From contig CP136895.1 of NCBI GenBank assembly GCA_034359265.1, positions 45,278,001 through 45,342,000 of the forward strand: DNA of 64,000 nucleotides, read 5' to 3'. The position numbers and the translations under genes are program-made. This document shows, in pieces, positions 21,889-34,055 of the stretch (positions are counted from its first letter, which is position 1; every line of letters begins with the position of its first letter). The notes below the pieces were generated by a model that had not been told where the DNA came from, ran no database searches, and saw nothing but the letters and a program-made list of their open reading frames with translations. The stretch comes from Canna indica (taxonomy: Eukaryota > Streptophyta > Magnoliopsida > Zingiberales > Cannaceae).

Positions 21889-23229
21889 TGTTGTGTGAAA
21901 CCCGACATTAGAACGAGGGGTTGAATAGTGTATGTCCCCTTATTTCTTGTATTTTTCTTTTTTACTCAATTTTAACTTCAATTAGGTGCAAGTGTTTCTT
22001 GACAATAGATGTAATCAAATATTAATAACAATGAAAGGCAATCAAGAAAGCAATGCAGACAAGATTAATTATAGTGGTTCGGCCAACTGCCTACTCCACT
22101 ACCATGGCTCCTCACCAAGGATTTGTAACCCTTTGAATACAATGAGGACACTCTTCTCACCACTCTGAGAACCCCTCAATCCTATTCATCTAGGCAAAAC
22201 ACAATCCTATAAAGTTTTCCCTAAGTATTTCCCTAGCACACCTAGCAGCTATTACAAATGGAAAACAAGTTTGAAATAAACTTCAAATACAGTGGAAAGA
22301 GCTTAAGAATTTAAGGATGAACCAAAGCTCCTTTCCCAAGCCTTCAGGCCTCCAACTTGTAGACAAATGACTCTTTGAGTTGCAGCAGAGTTGAGGGAAG
22401 CAGGGAAGCAGGCGCTCGAGGAATGTTGTCAACGGAGGCGAAGGACGCGCAACAAATCAATTCTTATGAAGGCTCAAATGACTTCTTTAATGCTCAATAA
22501 TATTTTCTAAGAAGGATTAAAGAAGTTAGGTGAGGGGTATTTATAACCCCTCAGCCGAACGGAATGTTCAACGGGCGAAAAAATAGTCGTTGATGTAGTT
22601 CGGTCGCTTTGCCGGTTGATCGTCGATCGACCGACTGATCGACTGCCAATGCGACCGCTGGCATATGTGAGTGCTCGGTCGATCGACGGGTCGACCGAAT
22701 GTCGCAAATCCATTGATCCCACATTCAGTCGACCGAATCAATGGAGCCCCGATGAGCATTCTACCCATTTTGGCTTCGGTCGGTCGACCGACGCAGCCCT
22801 TCTGCGAATTCTTCGCTAACTTCGGTCGACCGACAGGTCGACCGAATTGGCTGCTGCCAATGATACTGCCTTGTTCAGTCGACCGACCGATCGACCGAAT
22901 GCAGGCTGAGGCTGATTTCTACTTGAAATTTTATATGCCTTTTTTTATGGATTTAGTTACCAAGTTCTAACTTGGATAACTATACAATTAGGCTTGGGAT
23001 AAGATCGTCCTATGGGTATATTACAAGATATCTATTTGATTTATGCCCAAGCCTTTCTTTGACGTTTTCTTCTTCAATTTCTTTGACAGTATTTTCTTCC
23101 GATTCATTTGAACGAACTTGGCATGCTTTAGGCAACCTCATCATGAACTCAAAACTTCACATATGGATTAAATACTTGTTTGTTATCATCAAAATAAAGA
23201 TCGAGACTTAAGAGACCTTTAAGCCAAAA
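21889..23229 (-). repeat. 3' LTR of the pol-bearing Sirevirus (1341 bp)
   Basis: On the plus strand it runs from TGTTGTGTGAAAC to AAGCCAAAA. The palindrome array is 22601-22900 and the TATA box (minus strand) is 22539-22546. Confidence 0.92.
22539..22900 (-). promoter_or_regulatory. U3 palindrome array and core promoter, 3' LTR of pol-bearing Sirevirus
   Basis: Read on the minus strand, TCGGTCGACCGA-type palindromes (22900 down to 22601) are followed by CGCCCGTTGAACA (22578-22566) and the TATA box (22546-22539). The layout is identical to the other families. Confidence 0.7.
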
Positions 23230-23230
23230 A

Positions 23231-23520
23231 TCTCCCCCTTTTTGATGATGACAAACATAATATGGAATTTTAAGAAACATATGCATATATTTTTTTGTGA
23301 GCTTGAGTTAAGGCATACATGAATTAAGGGCATGCAAGATATGTAACTTTAGCATATGCATTCAACTACTTATAACTCAACCTATGCTCCCCCTATCAAT
23401 GTGCATATCATTTTTAACTCCCCCTAACTATATAATTCACCCTAACTATATGCATCATAAAAACCAAGTGCGACCTTACTTTTTCTCCCCCTTTTGACAT
23501 CAATCAAAAAGGGTAAGAAT
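23231..23520 (-). other. multiple polypurine tracts of the pol-bearing Sirevirus
   Basis: Complements of AAAAGGGGGAGA-like tracts occur at 23231-23244 (next to the LTR) and near 23388, 23420 and 23485. The 300 bp between this and the end of RNase H is otherwise non-coding. Confidence 0.75.
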
Positions 23521-23822
23521 TAAGGTACAATTAATGAGTTTCATCATAAAAACCAAGAAAGCCATAAAACCAATTATCATCTATCACTATAGTCCTTCCT
23601 ATTAATGTAAGCCTATAGAAGACAAACATCAATAAGTCGCAAAACCCCACTACAGAGCAATACATAAGTGTGATGATACTTTCTAGAATGCAAGTTATGA
23701 AACACATATACATTTTGAAGAAAAAAAAAACATTTTAATTACTAGGGAAAGCACAAATTCCTAATTGCATCCTTAAATTTGTAAAGTTTTCTTCAACCAA
23801 GGGTTTTGTAAATATATCGGCA

Positions 23823-25600
23823 AGTTATTTATCAGTGGATACAAATTCTACCGATATATTTCCCTTAGTCACATTATCCCTAAGAAAATGATGCCTTAAG
23901 TCAATATGCTTGGTTCTAGAATGTAAAATAGGGTTCTTTGTTAAGTTTATTGCACTAGTGTTATCACAATGAATAGGTATGCAAGAATACTCAAGTCCAT
24001 AGTCTAAAAGGGTTTGTTTCATCCAAAGGACTTGTGCACAACAACTAGCTGTAGCGATGTATTCCGCTTCGGTAGTTGAAAGTGCAACTGAGTTTTGTTT
24101 TTTTGAGAACCAAGAAGCAAGACTCGCTCTTAAGAATGGACATCACCCACTAGTGTTTTTTCTATCTACTTTACACCTAGCAAAATCTGCATCCGAAAAA
24201 TTGATTAAATCAAATGACGTATGACATGGATATCATAGTCCTAAGTCAACCGTGCCCTTTAAATATCTCAATATGTGTTTTATCGTACTTAAATGAGACA
24301 TTTTAGGGCAAGATTGAAACCTAGCACATACACATACACTAAATATGATATTGGGTCTACTTGCGGTTAAGTAAAGAAGACTACCAATCATACCTTAATA
24401 TCGTTTTTCGTCAACTTTAATGCCCTATTCATCTTTGTCAAGCTTGATGGATGCGCTCATAGGTGTAGAAGCTATCTTGGCTTCATTCATCCAAAGCCTT
24501 TTGATGAGCTCCTTTGTGTACTTGGCTTGATTGATGAAGATTCCTTTATTGGTTTGCTTGATTTGAAGACCAAGCATGAAGGAGAGCTCCTCCATCATGG
24601 TCATCTCAAACTCATCTTGCATACATTTAGCAAACCACTTACAAAGTATTTCATTAGTAGCACCAAAAATTATGTCATCAACATAAATTTGAACTAATAA
24701 CTTATCATTTTCATGATGCTTAATGAAAAGTGATACATCAGCTTTTCCAACACTAAAATCTTGTTCAATTAAAAATATTGAAAGTCTTTCATACCAAGCC
24801 CTAGGGGCTTGTTTTAAACCATATAATGTATTTTTAAGTTTGAAAACAAGGTTTAAAAACTCAAAACTTTCAAAACCGGGGGTTGTTCAACATAGACTTC
24901 TTCATTAATGAAACCATTCAAAAATGCACTTTTTACATTCATTTGAAAAAGTTTAAAACCCTTAAAGCTAGCATATGCCAAAAGCATTCTAATTGCTTCT
25001 AATCTAGATAAGGGAGTATACGTTTCACTATAATCTATCCCTTCTTGTTGATTATACCCTTGTGCCACTAACCTAGATTTATTTCTAATAACTAATCCTT
25101 CTTCATCTAGCTTATTTCTAAATACTCATTTAGTTCCAATTATAGTTTGTTCACTAGGTCTAGGCACTAAGTCTCATACATCATTTCTACCAAATTTGTT
25201 GAGTTCTTCTTGTATAGCTAGTACCCAAAACTCATCTTCTATTGCTTCCTTAATGTTCTTAGGCTCTACTTGAGATACAAAAGCTATATATTGACAAACA
25301 TTCTTGAGTTTATAACGTGTTACCACTCCCGTTGAAGGTTCTCCAATGACTTGGTCCATTGGATGATCCTTTACCAATCGATATCCTTTAGGGAGAGGTG
25401 GTAGAGCTTCTTCTTCTTCATCTTCAACTTGAGGTAGATTCGAGGATGATCTTTTCCTCATTATCTTCATCCTCCACCTCTTTGTCATGAAGTGTGAGAT
25501 TCTCAAGTTCTTCACCTACATTTACAAACTACACATTTCTAGAAGAATCATTAGTTTCATTAAACATAACATGCATAGATTCTTCAACAATCATGGATCT
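23823..25600 (-). pseudogene. Sirevirus reverse transcriptase and RNase H (broken)
   Basis: Visible motifs on the minus strand are: WVLAIQEELNKF (about 25230); AQGYNQQEGIDYSETYTPL (about 25068-25010); FQMNVKSAFLNG (about 24950), where the catalytic Asp is Asn; YVDDIIFG (about 24690); MLGLQIKQTNKGIFINQAKY (about 24580); and, in RNase H, STTEAEYIA (about 24070) and CDNTSAINL (about 23965). The pieces lie in different frames separated by stops. The Asp-to-Asn change would by itself abolish polymerase activity. Confidence 0.9.
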
Positions 25601-25687
25601 ACGATTGTAAACTCTATATGCCTTAGAATTCATAGAGTAACCTAGGAAAATCCCTTCATCGGATTTAGAATCAAATTTTCCTAAATT

Positions 25688-26839
25688 CTACTTAGTATTC
25701 AATATGAAATATTTGCATCCAAAAACATGAAAATATCCCACATTTGGGAATTTACCATTCCAACATTCAAAAAGTGTTTTCTTAATTTTGGATCTTAATA
25801 AAACTCGGTTAAGAACATAGCAAGAGCTATTTATGGCTTCGGCCCAAAAATACTTAAGCAAATCGTTTTCACATAACATGGTCATAGCCATCTCTTGTAA
25901 GGTTCTATTCTTCCTCTCAACCACCTCATTTTGTTGAGGGATCCTAGGGAAAGAAAATGTATGTTCAATACCCAAATCATTACAAAACTCGAAAAATTTC
26001 TCATTTTTAAACTCCCCTCCATTATCACTTTTAATTTTTAGAATTGTAACTCCTTTTTCATTTGTAACTTTCTTTGAAAATCTTTTGAAAAACTCAAAAA
26101 TTTTATTTTTCTTAGCTAAAAAGAAAACCCATGTAAACCTTGAAAAATCATCAACTAATACATAACAATATAGCTTTCCACCTAGACTAGCTACATCACA
26201 TGGACCAAATAGATCCATGTGCACAAGCTCAAGAATTCTAGATGTACTAACTTGATTAATACTGTGAAATGAAGATTTGACTTGCTTAACAAGTTGACAT
26301 GCATCACAAAGTTTGTCTTTTTCGAATTTTATCTTGGGTAAGCCTTTAACTAATTCTTTCCTAGATATTTCTTGGATGAGGCTCATGCTATCATATCCTA
26401 GCCTTCTGTGCCACAACCAAGAGTCTTTCTCCATGGCAACTAAGCATCTAACATGGGGATTTGGCAAGACATTTAATTCTAAAGTGTAGACATTTTCTTT
26501 CCTATTTCCAATGAACATGATATCATTTGAAGGTGCACTTCTAATTATACATTTTGATGCTTCGAAAATAATCATGTATCCATTGTCACATAATTGTGAT
26601 ATGCTAATCAAGTTATATTTTAACCCATCAACTAATAAAACATTCTTAATGCATGGGTAAGGGAGTATACCTATGTCACCAATGCCTACAATCTTACCTT
26701 TGGCATTCTCTCCAAATGTGACATGTCCACCATCTTTGCTTGATAGGGTTGCAAATAAGTTGATGTCACCCATCATGTGCTTTGAGCAACCGCTATCCAA
26801 TATCCAAGTGCTTCTATTTGCTTGAGGATGCTTCTCCAT
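25688..26839 (-). pseudogene. Sirevirus protease and integrase
   Basis: The protease active site appears as TWILDSGCSKHM near the start (residues about 11-22). A GAG-pre-integrase zinc region follows (LWHRRLGY ... CDACQLVKQ). Integrase has its three acidic residues in ELVHMDLFGP, KSDNGGEF and EVVERKNR. The frame is open for 383 residues and ends at VFGCKYFILNTK, as plant copia integrases do before the link to reverse transcriptase. It is the best-preserved piece of the element. Confidence 0.9.
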
Positions 26840-27583
26840 CTACAAAATGAGAAGAACCATCTTCGGTTCCCAAATTTTCTTGAGTCCTTGAGTGTTAGCC
26901 ATTTTGGGAACCCATGTAAATCTTGCATGTGGGTTCCTCATCAAAGCACACTCCTTGGCCATATGGCCGAATATGCCCCAAGAAAAGCAATTTCCATTCA
27001 ATTTTCTTCTAGTATGTGTGTGAGCATGGGAGTGTGATGATTTCTTTTTATGGACAACCTTAGGCATGGCATTTTGTATGGTTGTCATCTTGTCATTAAG
27101 CATGCAAAGTTCCTTTTTCAATGTTAGCATGCTATAATTCAAATGCTCTACTTGATCACTTAAATACTTGTTTTCATTTTCTAATTTTTGGTTGTCAATT
27201 TCTAAGTCCTTCTTAGCTTTCTCTGGGGTGCATGTCTTAAGGGTGTCTACTTCTTTTCTTAAGGCATTGCATGAAAGTAATAATCTATCATTCTCAATCT
27301 TTAAGGATTTATTATCCTTTTTAAGGTCTCTAAACTTTCTCCTAATGGCATTAAATTCATCATGCATTTGTTCAAATTCACTTTCTAGTTCTTCTTGAGT
27401 AAAAGAAACTTCACCAAAAGTAAACCTTACCTCATCATCATTTGCTATCAAGCAAAGATTTGCTTTTTTACTCTTTGCTTCGTCTTCACTCGATGAGGCC
27501 TCGCTTTCATCCCACGTGGTCATCATTGTCTTCTTCTTCTTCTTGTACTTTTCCTTTTTGTGAGGGTTGGGAGTGGAGGCCAT
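26840..27583 (-). pseudogene. Sirevirus gag C-terminal extension with coiled coil and second knuckle
   Basis: The 247-residue frame is Lys/Glu-rich and heptad-like between about residues 70 and 170 (for example FRDLKKDNKSLKIENDRLLL), so a coiled coil is likely. It ends with a CCHC-like motif CFSWGIFGHMAKEC in which the second Cys is Trp. An extended gag with coiled coil and second knuckle is typical of Sireviruses. It is in frame with, and directly followed by, the protease segment. Confidence 0.82.
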
Positions 27584-27599
27584 CTTGAGAAGTGGGCAA

Positions 27600-28437
27600 T
27601 CTCTCCTTAGATGCCCGATCTTATTGCAATTGTAGCATGTGTAGCCTCATCTTCCCTTCCTCATGTCTCCCCTCATGAAACTCATGAATCTTCTTGCTAG
27701 CATCGCCATTTCTTCAAAATCATCCGTCTCTTCCTCGGATGGTGACGACTCTTCTGCTCGATGTGATGCTTTTAAGGTGATGGTCTTGCCTTTGGGGGCA
27801 TCTTCCTCTTGGTATTGCTTCATGTGGGTCTCATGTGTCATGAGAGACCCAATAGCTCAATAATCTTCAAGGGGCTCAAGTCCTTAGCTTCCATGATGGC
27901 CGTGACTTTGGACTCCCAAGATTTTGGAAGGGAACGGAGGAGCTTCCTTACCTTCTCCTCTTCCCTTATTTCTCTGCCAAGGTTATCTAAGCCATTTGTA
28001 ATATTTTGGAATTTAGCATGTATGTCATCAATGCACTCATGTGATAGCATCTTAAACATTTCATAATCATGCATGAGTAAATTTTTTTTGAATTCCTTTA
28101 CTTGTGAAGTCCCTTCATGGGTGATCTCTAGGACATTCCATACTTCATATGCGGACTTACATGTAGAAATCCTATTGAATTCATTAATTGATAGGCCGCA
28201 ATATAAAGCATTGACGACCTTTGCATTTGCATTGAAGAGTCGAATCTCTTTTTGGTCCCATTTATCCATATCCTTATCGGGTTGCTTATACTCTACTAAA
28301 ATCATCCTCCATACATCCATGCCTAGAGATTGTAGGAAGCCATTCTTGCGGATCTTCCAGTAGGCATAGTTGTTTCCATTTAATAGTGGTGGAGTATGAG
28401 TAGAGGACCCTTGAGCTAATTGGATTTCACTAGACAT
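27600..28437 (-). pseudogene. Sirevirus gag, N-terminal and first zinc knuckle (frameshifted)
   Basis: The ATG at 28437 opens a UBN2-type gag: LLNGNNYAYWKIRKNGFLQS, then SAYEVWNVLEITHEGTSQVK and EKVRKLLRSLPKSWESKV, as in plant copia capsid proteins. At about 27845 one base is missing relative to the expected IIELLGSL sequence, so the frame ends at 27838. It resumes in the next frame at 27841 (MTHETHMKQYQEED...). A TGA near 27646 precedes an intact CCHC knuckle (CYNCNKIGHLRRDC, about 27632-27600). Gag would form the virus-like particle. Confidence 0.88.
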
Positions 28438-28480
28438 CTTAATTTGTAGAGAAGATGGTTAAATCTTGACCTACGACCTT

Positions 28481-28492
28481 GCTCTCATACCA
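28481..28492 (-). other. primer-binding site of the pol-bearing Sirevirus
   Basis: On the minus strand TGGTATGAGAGC lies just inside the 5' LTR, one base different from the usual initiator tRNA-Met site TGGTATCAGAGC. Confidence 0.85.
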
Positions 28493-28494
28493 AC

Positions 28495-29912
28495 TATTGT
28501 GTGAAACTCGACACTAGAAGGGGGGGTTAAATAGTGTCTGTCCCCTTATTTCTTATATTTTTCTTTTTTACTTAATTTTAACTTCACTTAGATGCAAGTG
28601 TTTCTTGACAATAGATGTGATCAAATATTAATAACAATGAAAGGCAATCAAGAAAGCAATGCAGACAAGATTAATTATAGTGGTTCGGCCAACTGCCTAC
28701 TCCACTACCCTGGCTCCTCACCAAGGATTTCTAACCCTTTGAATACAATGAGGACACTCTTCTCACCACTCTGAAAACCCTTCAATCCTATTCACCTAGG
28801 CAAAACACAATCCTATAAAGTTTTCCCTAAGTATTTCCCTAGCACACCTAGCAGCTATTACAAATGGAAAACAAGTTTGAAATAAACTTCAAATACAATG
28901 GAAAGAGCTTAAGAATTTAAGGATGAACCAAAGCTCCTTTCCCAAGCCTTCAGGCCTCCAACTTACAGACAGATGACTCTTTGAGTTGCAGCAGAGTTGA
29001 GGGAAGCAGGGAAGCAGACGCTTGAGGAATGTTGTCAATGGAGGCGAAGGGCGCACAACAAATCAATTCTTATGAAGGCTCAAATGACTTATTTAATGCT
29101 CAAAAATATTTTCCAAGAAGGATTAAAGAAGCTAGGTGAGGAGTATTTATAACCCCTCAGCCGAACGAAATGTTCAACGGGCGAAAAAATAGTCGTTGAT
29201 GTCGTTCGGTCACTTTGTCGGTCGATCATCGATCGACCGACTAATCGACCGCCAATGTGACCGCTGGAGTATGTGAATGCTCGGTCGATCGACTGTCGCA
29301 AATCCATTGATCCCACATTCGGTCGACCGAATCAGTGGAGCCAGGATCGCATGACTTGTGATCTCCAATCCGGTCGACCGATTGGTCAACCGATGAGCAT
29401 TCTGCCCATTTTTGGCTTCGGTCGGTCGACCGACGCAACCCTTCTGCGAATTCTTCACTAACTTCGGCCGACCGACAGGTTGACCGAATATCTACTGCCA
29501 CTTCTTCGCATCATTTGGTCGACCGACCGATCGACCGAATTGGCTGCTGCTAATGATACTGCCTTGTTCGATCGACCGAATGTAGGCTGAGGCTGATTTC
29601 TACTTGAAATTTTTACATGCCTTTTTTATGGATTTAGTTACCAAGTTCTAACTTGGATAACTATACAATTAGGCTTGGGATAAGATCGTCCTAGGGATAT
29701 ATTACAAGATATCTATTTGATTTATGCCTGAGCCTTTCTTTGACGTTTTCTTCTTTCGTTTCTTTGATGGTCTTTTCTTCTAATTTGTTTGAACGATCTT
29801 GGCATGCTTTAGGCAACCTCATCCTGAACTCAAAACTTCACATATGGATTAAATACTTGTTTGTTATCATCAAAATAAAGATCGATGCTTAAGAGAAACT
29901 CTTAAGCCAACA
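28495..29912 (-). repeat. 5' LTR of the pol-bearing Sirevirus (1418 bp)
   Basis: It runs on the plus strand from TATTGTGTGAAAC to AAGCCAACA and matches 21889-23229. Two extra palindrome blocks (about 29340-29400 and 29485-29520) are absent from the other LTR. Confidence 0.92.
29144..29580 (-). promoter_or_regulatory. U3 palindrome array and core promoter, 5' LTR of pol-bearing Sirevirus
   Basis: The palindromes span 29580-29205, CGCCCGTTGAACA is near 29183-29171 and the TATA box is at 29152-29144. This LTR would drive the genomic RNA of the element. Confidence 0.7.
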
Positions 29913-30055
29913 CTCCACAACTGGTTCTTCCAGCCCAAGGACGAAGTGGCCGTCGGCGCCACCACGGGCGGCGAGGCGGCTGAACTGAGACAGGCCATGT
30001 TCGTTATCCGCTTCAAGGGGGAGGCACAAGCCGAGGGGCATAGCGAGAAGGGCAA
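29913..30055 (+). pseudogene. captured DUF868-family gene fragment, last part
   Basis: After the duplicated CTCCA (29913-29917) the frame continues with NWFFQPKDEVAV and AMFVIRFKGE. These are the counterparts of the conserved WDxHDWFF and xAVFMFR ends of DUF868 proteins. It then runs into a GA-rich repeat (30056-30100) and the right TIR, without an authentic stop. The split is due solely to the nested retrotransposon. Confidence 0.72.
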
Positions 30056-30390
30056 TGAGAGAGAGAGGGAGGGGGGGGGGAGAGAGAGAGAGAGAGAGAG
30101 GTGGGACCACTATGTAATATTAAAAAGATAGGACTCACTCTTTAATACTTAAAAAAATGGGATCCAATATTAATAACAAGTGGCGATTGGGTTAATAACA
30201 TAATAAAAAATATTTTTTTATACATGTCAGCATGCCACGTCATCAGCTTAACGCAGCATCCGACAGAAATTAAACGGCAGGCCACAATTGAAACAAATGT
30301 CTTAGTACGTGTATACAATTGAGACAAAGTAAACTACGGGCCACAATTGAGTAAAAGTCCAAAGTACAAGCTATATTTACGTATTTTCTC

Positions 30391-30781
30391 TTAGTTGAGG
30401 TGTCCCTTAGGGTTGAGGTGGAAGAGTGCTCTCGGTAAGAAGGCGTAGACTTCCGGGTGTGAAAGTGCCTTAGATTGAGAGTGAGACTCTTCATGTCAAA
30501 GTCCTCTTTGTAAGGGAACCAACTTAATCTAGTAAACTTAGTTTGGAAATCCTAAGCGGGGTGCTTAGGTAGTGGAGTAGGCCTTGGGGTTGAACCACTA
30601 TAAATCAGTGTGTTAGCATTGATTCTTGGTTTGTGCTTAATTGTCTTATTTTTGTTTCTGCATCTAGTCGATAAATAGCAATTTGTCTAAGTAATCAAAG
30701 AAACGTTTAAAACCAGAATTAGGCAATAAGAATTAGTAAACACACTGTTCACCCCCCTCTAGTGTGTCATTTCACGCAACA
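30391..30781 (+). repeat. 5' LTR of Sirevirus copy 2, second part
   Basis: It resumes with TTAGTTGAGGTGTCCC and ends GCAACA. Together with 19416-20443 it matches the uninterrupted 3' LTR at 36284-37714. Confidence 0.92.
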
Positions 30782-30783
30782 AT

Positions 30784-30795
30784 TTGTATCAGAGC
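30784..30795 (+). other. primer-binding site of Sirevirus copy 2 (mutated)
   Basis: TTGTATCAGAGC differs by one base from the canonical TGGTATCAGAGC. Confidence 0.85.
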
Positions 30796-30810
30796 GGATC
30801 ATAGATTGAG

Positions 30811-31920
30811 TCATGCATTGTTCAACTGCTTTTGATTTATGGGCTACTTTAAATGTTTTATATGATTATGTCAAAATAGAAGAGATTGGCACTTTTGATG
30901 AAGGTGGTGATGACAATGGTCACTCACCTACTACTAATCTTAATCTTGATGCCCATAGCTCATCAAGTCAAAGGAGTAGCTCCAAGAGCCGTAAAAGAAA
31001 GGTAGTATGTCATGCATGCAGGGAAAAGGGGCATGTAAAGAAAAACTATCCTTCCATGAAAAATAAGGCAAAGAAGAGGTCAAAAGCTTCTAGATCATCA
31101 TCTCATTCAAATGAAGCATCCTCTTGCAATGACTATGAAGCTACTTCAAAAGCTTATCTCATGAGCACAAATGATGAGGTGCACTCCTCTCCTTCTACTC
31201 ATACTAATGCAAATGAAAATGTTAGCTCTTCTAGTTCATCCAATATGCCATATGGAGAACTAGTTGAGGAATGTCAAAAAATGTATGTCTTGCTTATGAA
31301 AAAGAACAAGAAAAATAGAAATCTAAAGAAGGAAAATTTAAGCTCAGTTCACACGTGCATGCCTTGGAAGTAGAAAATGAAAAATTAAAGACTTGACCCT
31401 TTAATTCATGTCATGACAACTTAGAGCTTGAGCTTAAAACTTTGAAGCATGAAAATGATAATTTAAAAGATGAAAATAGCATGTTAATAACTCAATTGCA
31501 TGCTATTCAAAAATCTATAAATCTATGAATGATTTGAAAAGTGAGGTTATACTCTTGAATAAGAAAGTAAGTGAATTTAAAAATGCTTCATTTCTTAAGA
31601 ATAATAGAAATACCTATATAAAGTATGCCAACGTCTATCATCATTCTCATGCTATGCATTCTATCACTAGACCTCATGATTACAAGAAAAAGAATGTGGT
31701 TTCCAAGAATGTTCATACTCATCATGTCTCACATGCCAAACATTCTAATAATAAATCTCAAGTCCGTAGCAAAAACAACAATAAATTTAATGGACATTGC
31801 TTTTGTTGTGGTACATATGGGCATGCTATATATAATTGCGCATTTAAGATGAACCCAAGTGGAGTTAAAACACTTTGGGTAGCTAAGCCCTCTAACCCCC
31901 AACGACCCAAAGCCATCTAG
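30811..31920 (+). pseudogene. truncated Sirevirus gag (copy 2)
   Basis: Only about 15 bases after the primer site the frame enters gag at MHCSTAFDLWATLNVLYDY, so the N-terminal 80 or so residues are missing. It then crosses the same internal gag deletion seen in copy 1, into EEIGTFDEGGDD. A knuckle CHACREKGHVKKNY (last Cys changed to Tyr) follows, then Ser-rich and Lys-rich parts. After a stop near 31371 a second frame (31525-31917) has a Lys/Asn-rich segment and an intact CCHC knuckle CFCCGTYGHAIYNC. This is the gag C-terminal extension of the Sirevirus type, without any pol behind it. Confidence 0.82.
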
Positions 31921-34055
31921 GTACTAAAGGTTTCTTGCTCTCTTGTAGGGGAAGCTACCACACAAGGGTAAAGAGAAGTGATGAGTTGAAGTTGATCAAA
32001 GACTTAAATGAAGAATTCATCTTTGGTTGCAACTTCAAGCCATCATGATACCATAGGTATGGATACTGGCATCTAAGTAAACTTGGTATCATCTCCTTAA
32101 CTTTAGTTGAATTCATTTAAGTTAGAGTTTTATGATACTCAGTTGATTTAAGTTGATCTTATCCGCTCTTAATACGATTTTATTAAAATAATTTTTGATT
32201 TTTGATTTCCGGTCTCTTCGGAGACTTAGGTGGCCTGTAATGGGCCTAAGCGACCTTGCGGTTCTAAAACATAGGCTTATTGTTGGCCTTTCGGTTTTCA
32301 ACCAATAAGAATGGTTGGAGATCATGTTTTCATATTTATTATTTTTGTGATCTCTTAAAATTCGTTTTGGTATCACTTGATTTCATTTAAAAGAATTTCA
32401 GACTATCTAGCAAAGATGCATTTTGAAAAAGATATTTGAATCACTCTTTGCTATTTGGTTTGGTTAGCTTGCTAGTAGCCTTAATTTTATTTTCTACTAA
32501 TGAAGTCTACTTGCAAGTTAAAAATGTTAATGGAAAGCTATGCTATCTAAAAGAATTTGAAGAGAAAATGAAAAGGTTGGGAACGTTTCCAAGAATGAGG
32601 TAAGAGTTTAAATTTGGCAGAATCTTTGTAGAATATTGAATGTTCATGTTGTCATGATATCTCTATACTCATGATTATTCTTGAATGTTAAATTTATGAA
32701 ATTACATGAGTAGGTAAAACTTTGATATCTTAAGAAATTCTATGATATTTTGATCGATTGAAATTTGCTCTAAGTTAAAATTCACACTAGAGCCCATCAT
32801 TTTGAGCTAGTAAATGGAAAACATATACAACGTTACTCATATTAAGTACTCATGTGTCTATACTTGAAAAAACATGTGTATAAGTTAAGGATTGATAATT
32901 AGAGACTTCATAGTAATATGCTTGTCCTTTAAACGAAATGATACTATGATAAAATTCTTGAGCAAATGACATTATCTTTGTCTCAAACTTAACATACATG
33001 CTTTAAATGATCATATGTTGGTATCTAGAAAGTTTGAACAAAATCTGAAATCGTTGGACAAATGACTCGTATTTATAAAAATATCACTAAGAACTTGTAG
33101 ATTTTCTAGAAAATTGTAGAGATATATTTTTTAAGAGATTCTTGATTTTTTGGAATCCTCATGAAGTCTAGTTCATGTGAAAAAAATTTCATAAAATTTA
33201 AACATACACATCTCTCAAAAAAAAAATTCTTTAAGGGCTAAAAACTCATGGCAGATCGAGCGGTCGATCGATGTGCGACCGCCCGATCGACCGGCGGACG
33301 GAGAACCATCTGATTCGTCCATTCTTTCACCAGATTTGATCCAGACCATTCAACTCAAGTTCTTAAGCCTGAAACTAGGGCTTCCTTGCCCATTCAACCG
33401 GCTACAAACTCCTCTTTCCTTGCTTCTAGGCTTTCTACTTCCTCTCCAAGGTAAAATACTTGATCTTTAGCTCCCATTCACAAGTTTATACTCAATGTTG
33501 AATGGATCCCTCATCTCTTCTTCTCTCAATGTCTTGATTCATCCATAAAAATTATGATTCATATTTTTTTTCTTGGATAATGATTTTCTTTGACTTGTTT
33601 ACCTCAAAAAACAAGTTTTTGGAGAAGAATAATCAAATATCTCATATTTTCTTTGAATGATTCAATATTTATTTCATTTTTTTTAAATGACTCAAAAAAT
33701 AAGTTTTTCTTGCTTTCTCTCATGAGTTATCCTCAACATGTATTTTATCTTTTTTTAAAAAAAAGGAGGGATTTTTTTTAATTAGAAAATTTGTTCATTC
33801 TTATCTAACCAAAATAAAAGTTTTTTATGACTCAAATGTATGTATGCACTTTTATTTGTGGCTCATTTGATATTTTTGGATTCTATCTTTTATTTTATTT
33901 TTATTTTTTCACATATTCAAATTTAATGTTAAAATCCATTTTTTTAGGAGGTCTTGCATGAATCTATGTCGATCTTAAGAATGATTCCTCTCTTTACTTT
34001 AAAAGCATACATCTCTCGTCAAAACTAATCATCTACACACCACCCAAATTGCAGA
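31921..34055 (+). other. non-coding interior of Sirevirus copy 2
   Basis: An AT-rich stretch with no domain-bearing ORF. Parts resemble the non-coding interior of copy 1. At 33258-33300 a short island of GCGGTCGATCGAT / CGACCGCCCGATCGACCGG stands out, resembling the LTR palindromes. It lies about 750 bp upstream of the additional ORF. Confidence 0.6.

Larger units (their letters stand above)
21889..29912 (-). mobile_element. Sirevirus copia retrotransposon with pol (decayed)
   Basis: LTRs at 28495-29912 (5' in element sense) and 21889-23229 (3') flank gag, protease, integrase, reverse transcriptase and RNase H in Ty1/copia order on the minus strand. The CTCCA duplication is at 21884-21888 and 29913-29917. 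A coiled-coil gag tail with a second zinc knuckle, several polypurine tracts (23231-23520) and palindrome-rich LTRs indicate the Sirevirus lineage. Frameshifts and stops make this copy defective, but it shows the type of helper that could have moved the two pol-less families. Confidence 0.93.
20444..30390. mobile_element. TIR DNA element carrying a DUF868 gene fragment (Pack-type)
   Basis: The left end (GGGAAAATACCTAAATATAG...) and the right end (...CTATATTTACGTATTTTCTC) are inverted repeats of about 300 bp. TTAGT is duplicated at 20439-20443 and 30391-30395. Between the TIRs, apart from the nested Sirevirus (21889-29912), there are CT microsatellites and a GC-rich fragment of a plant DUF868 gene. 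There is no transposase. Carrying a host gene fragment between long TIRs is the Pack-MULE design, but the 5 bp duplication is shorter than the usual 9-11 bp, so the superfamily is unsure. Confidence 0.82.
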
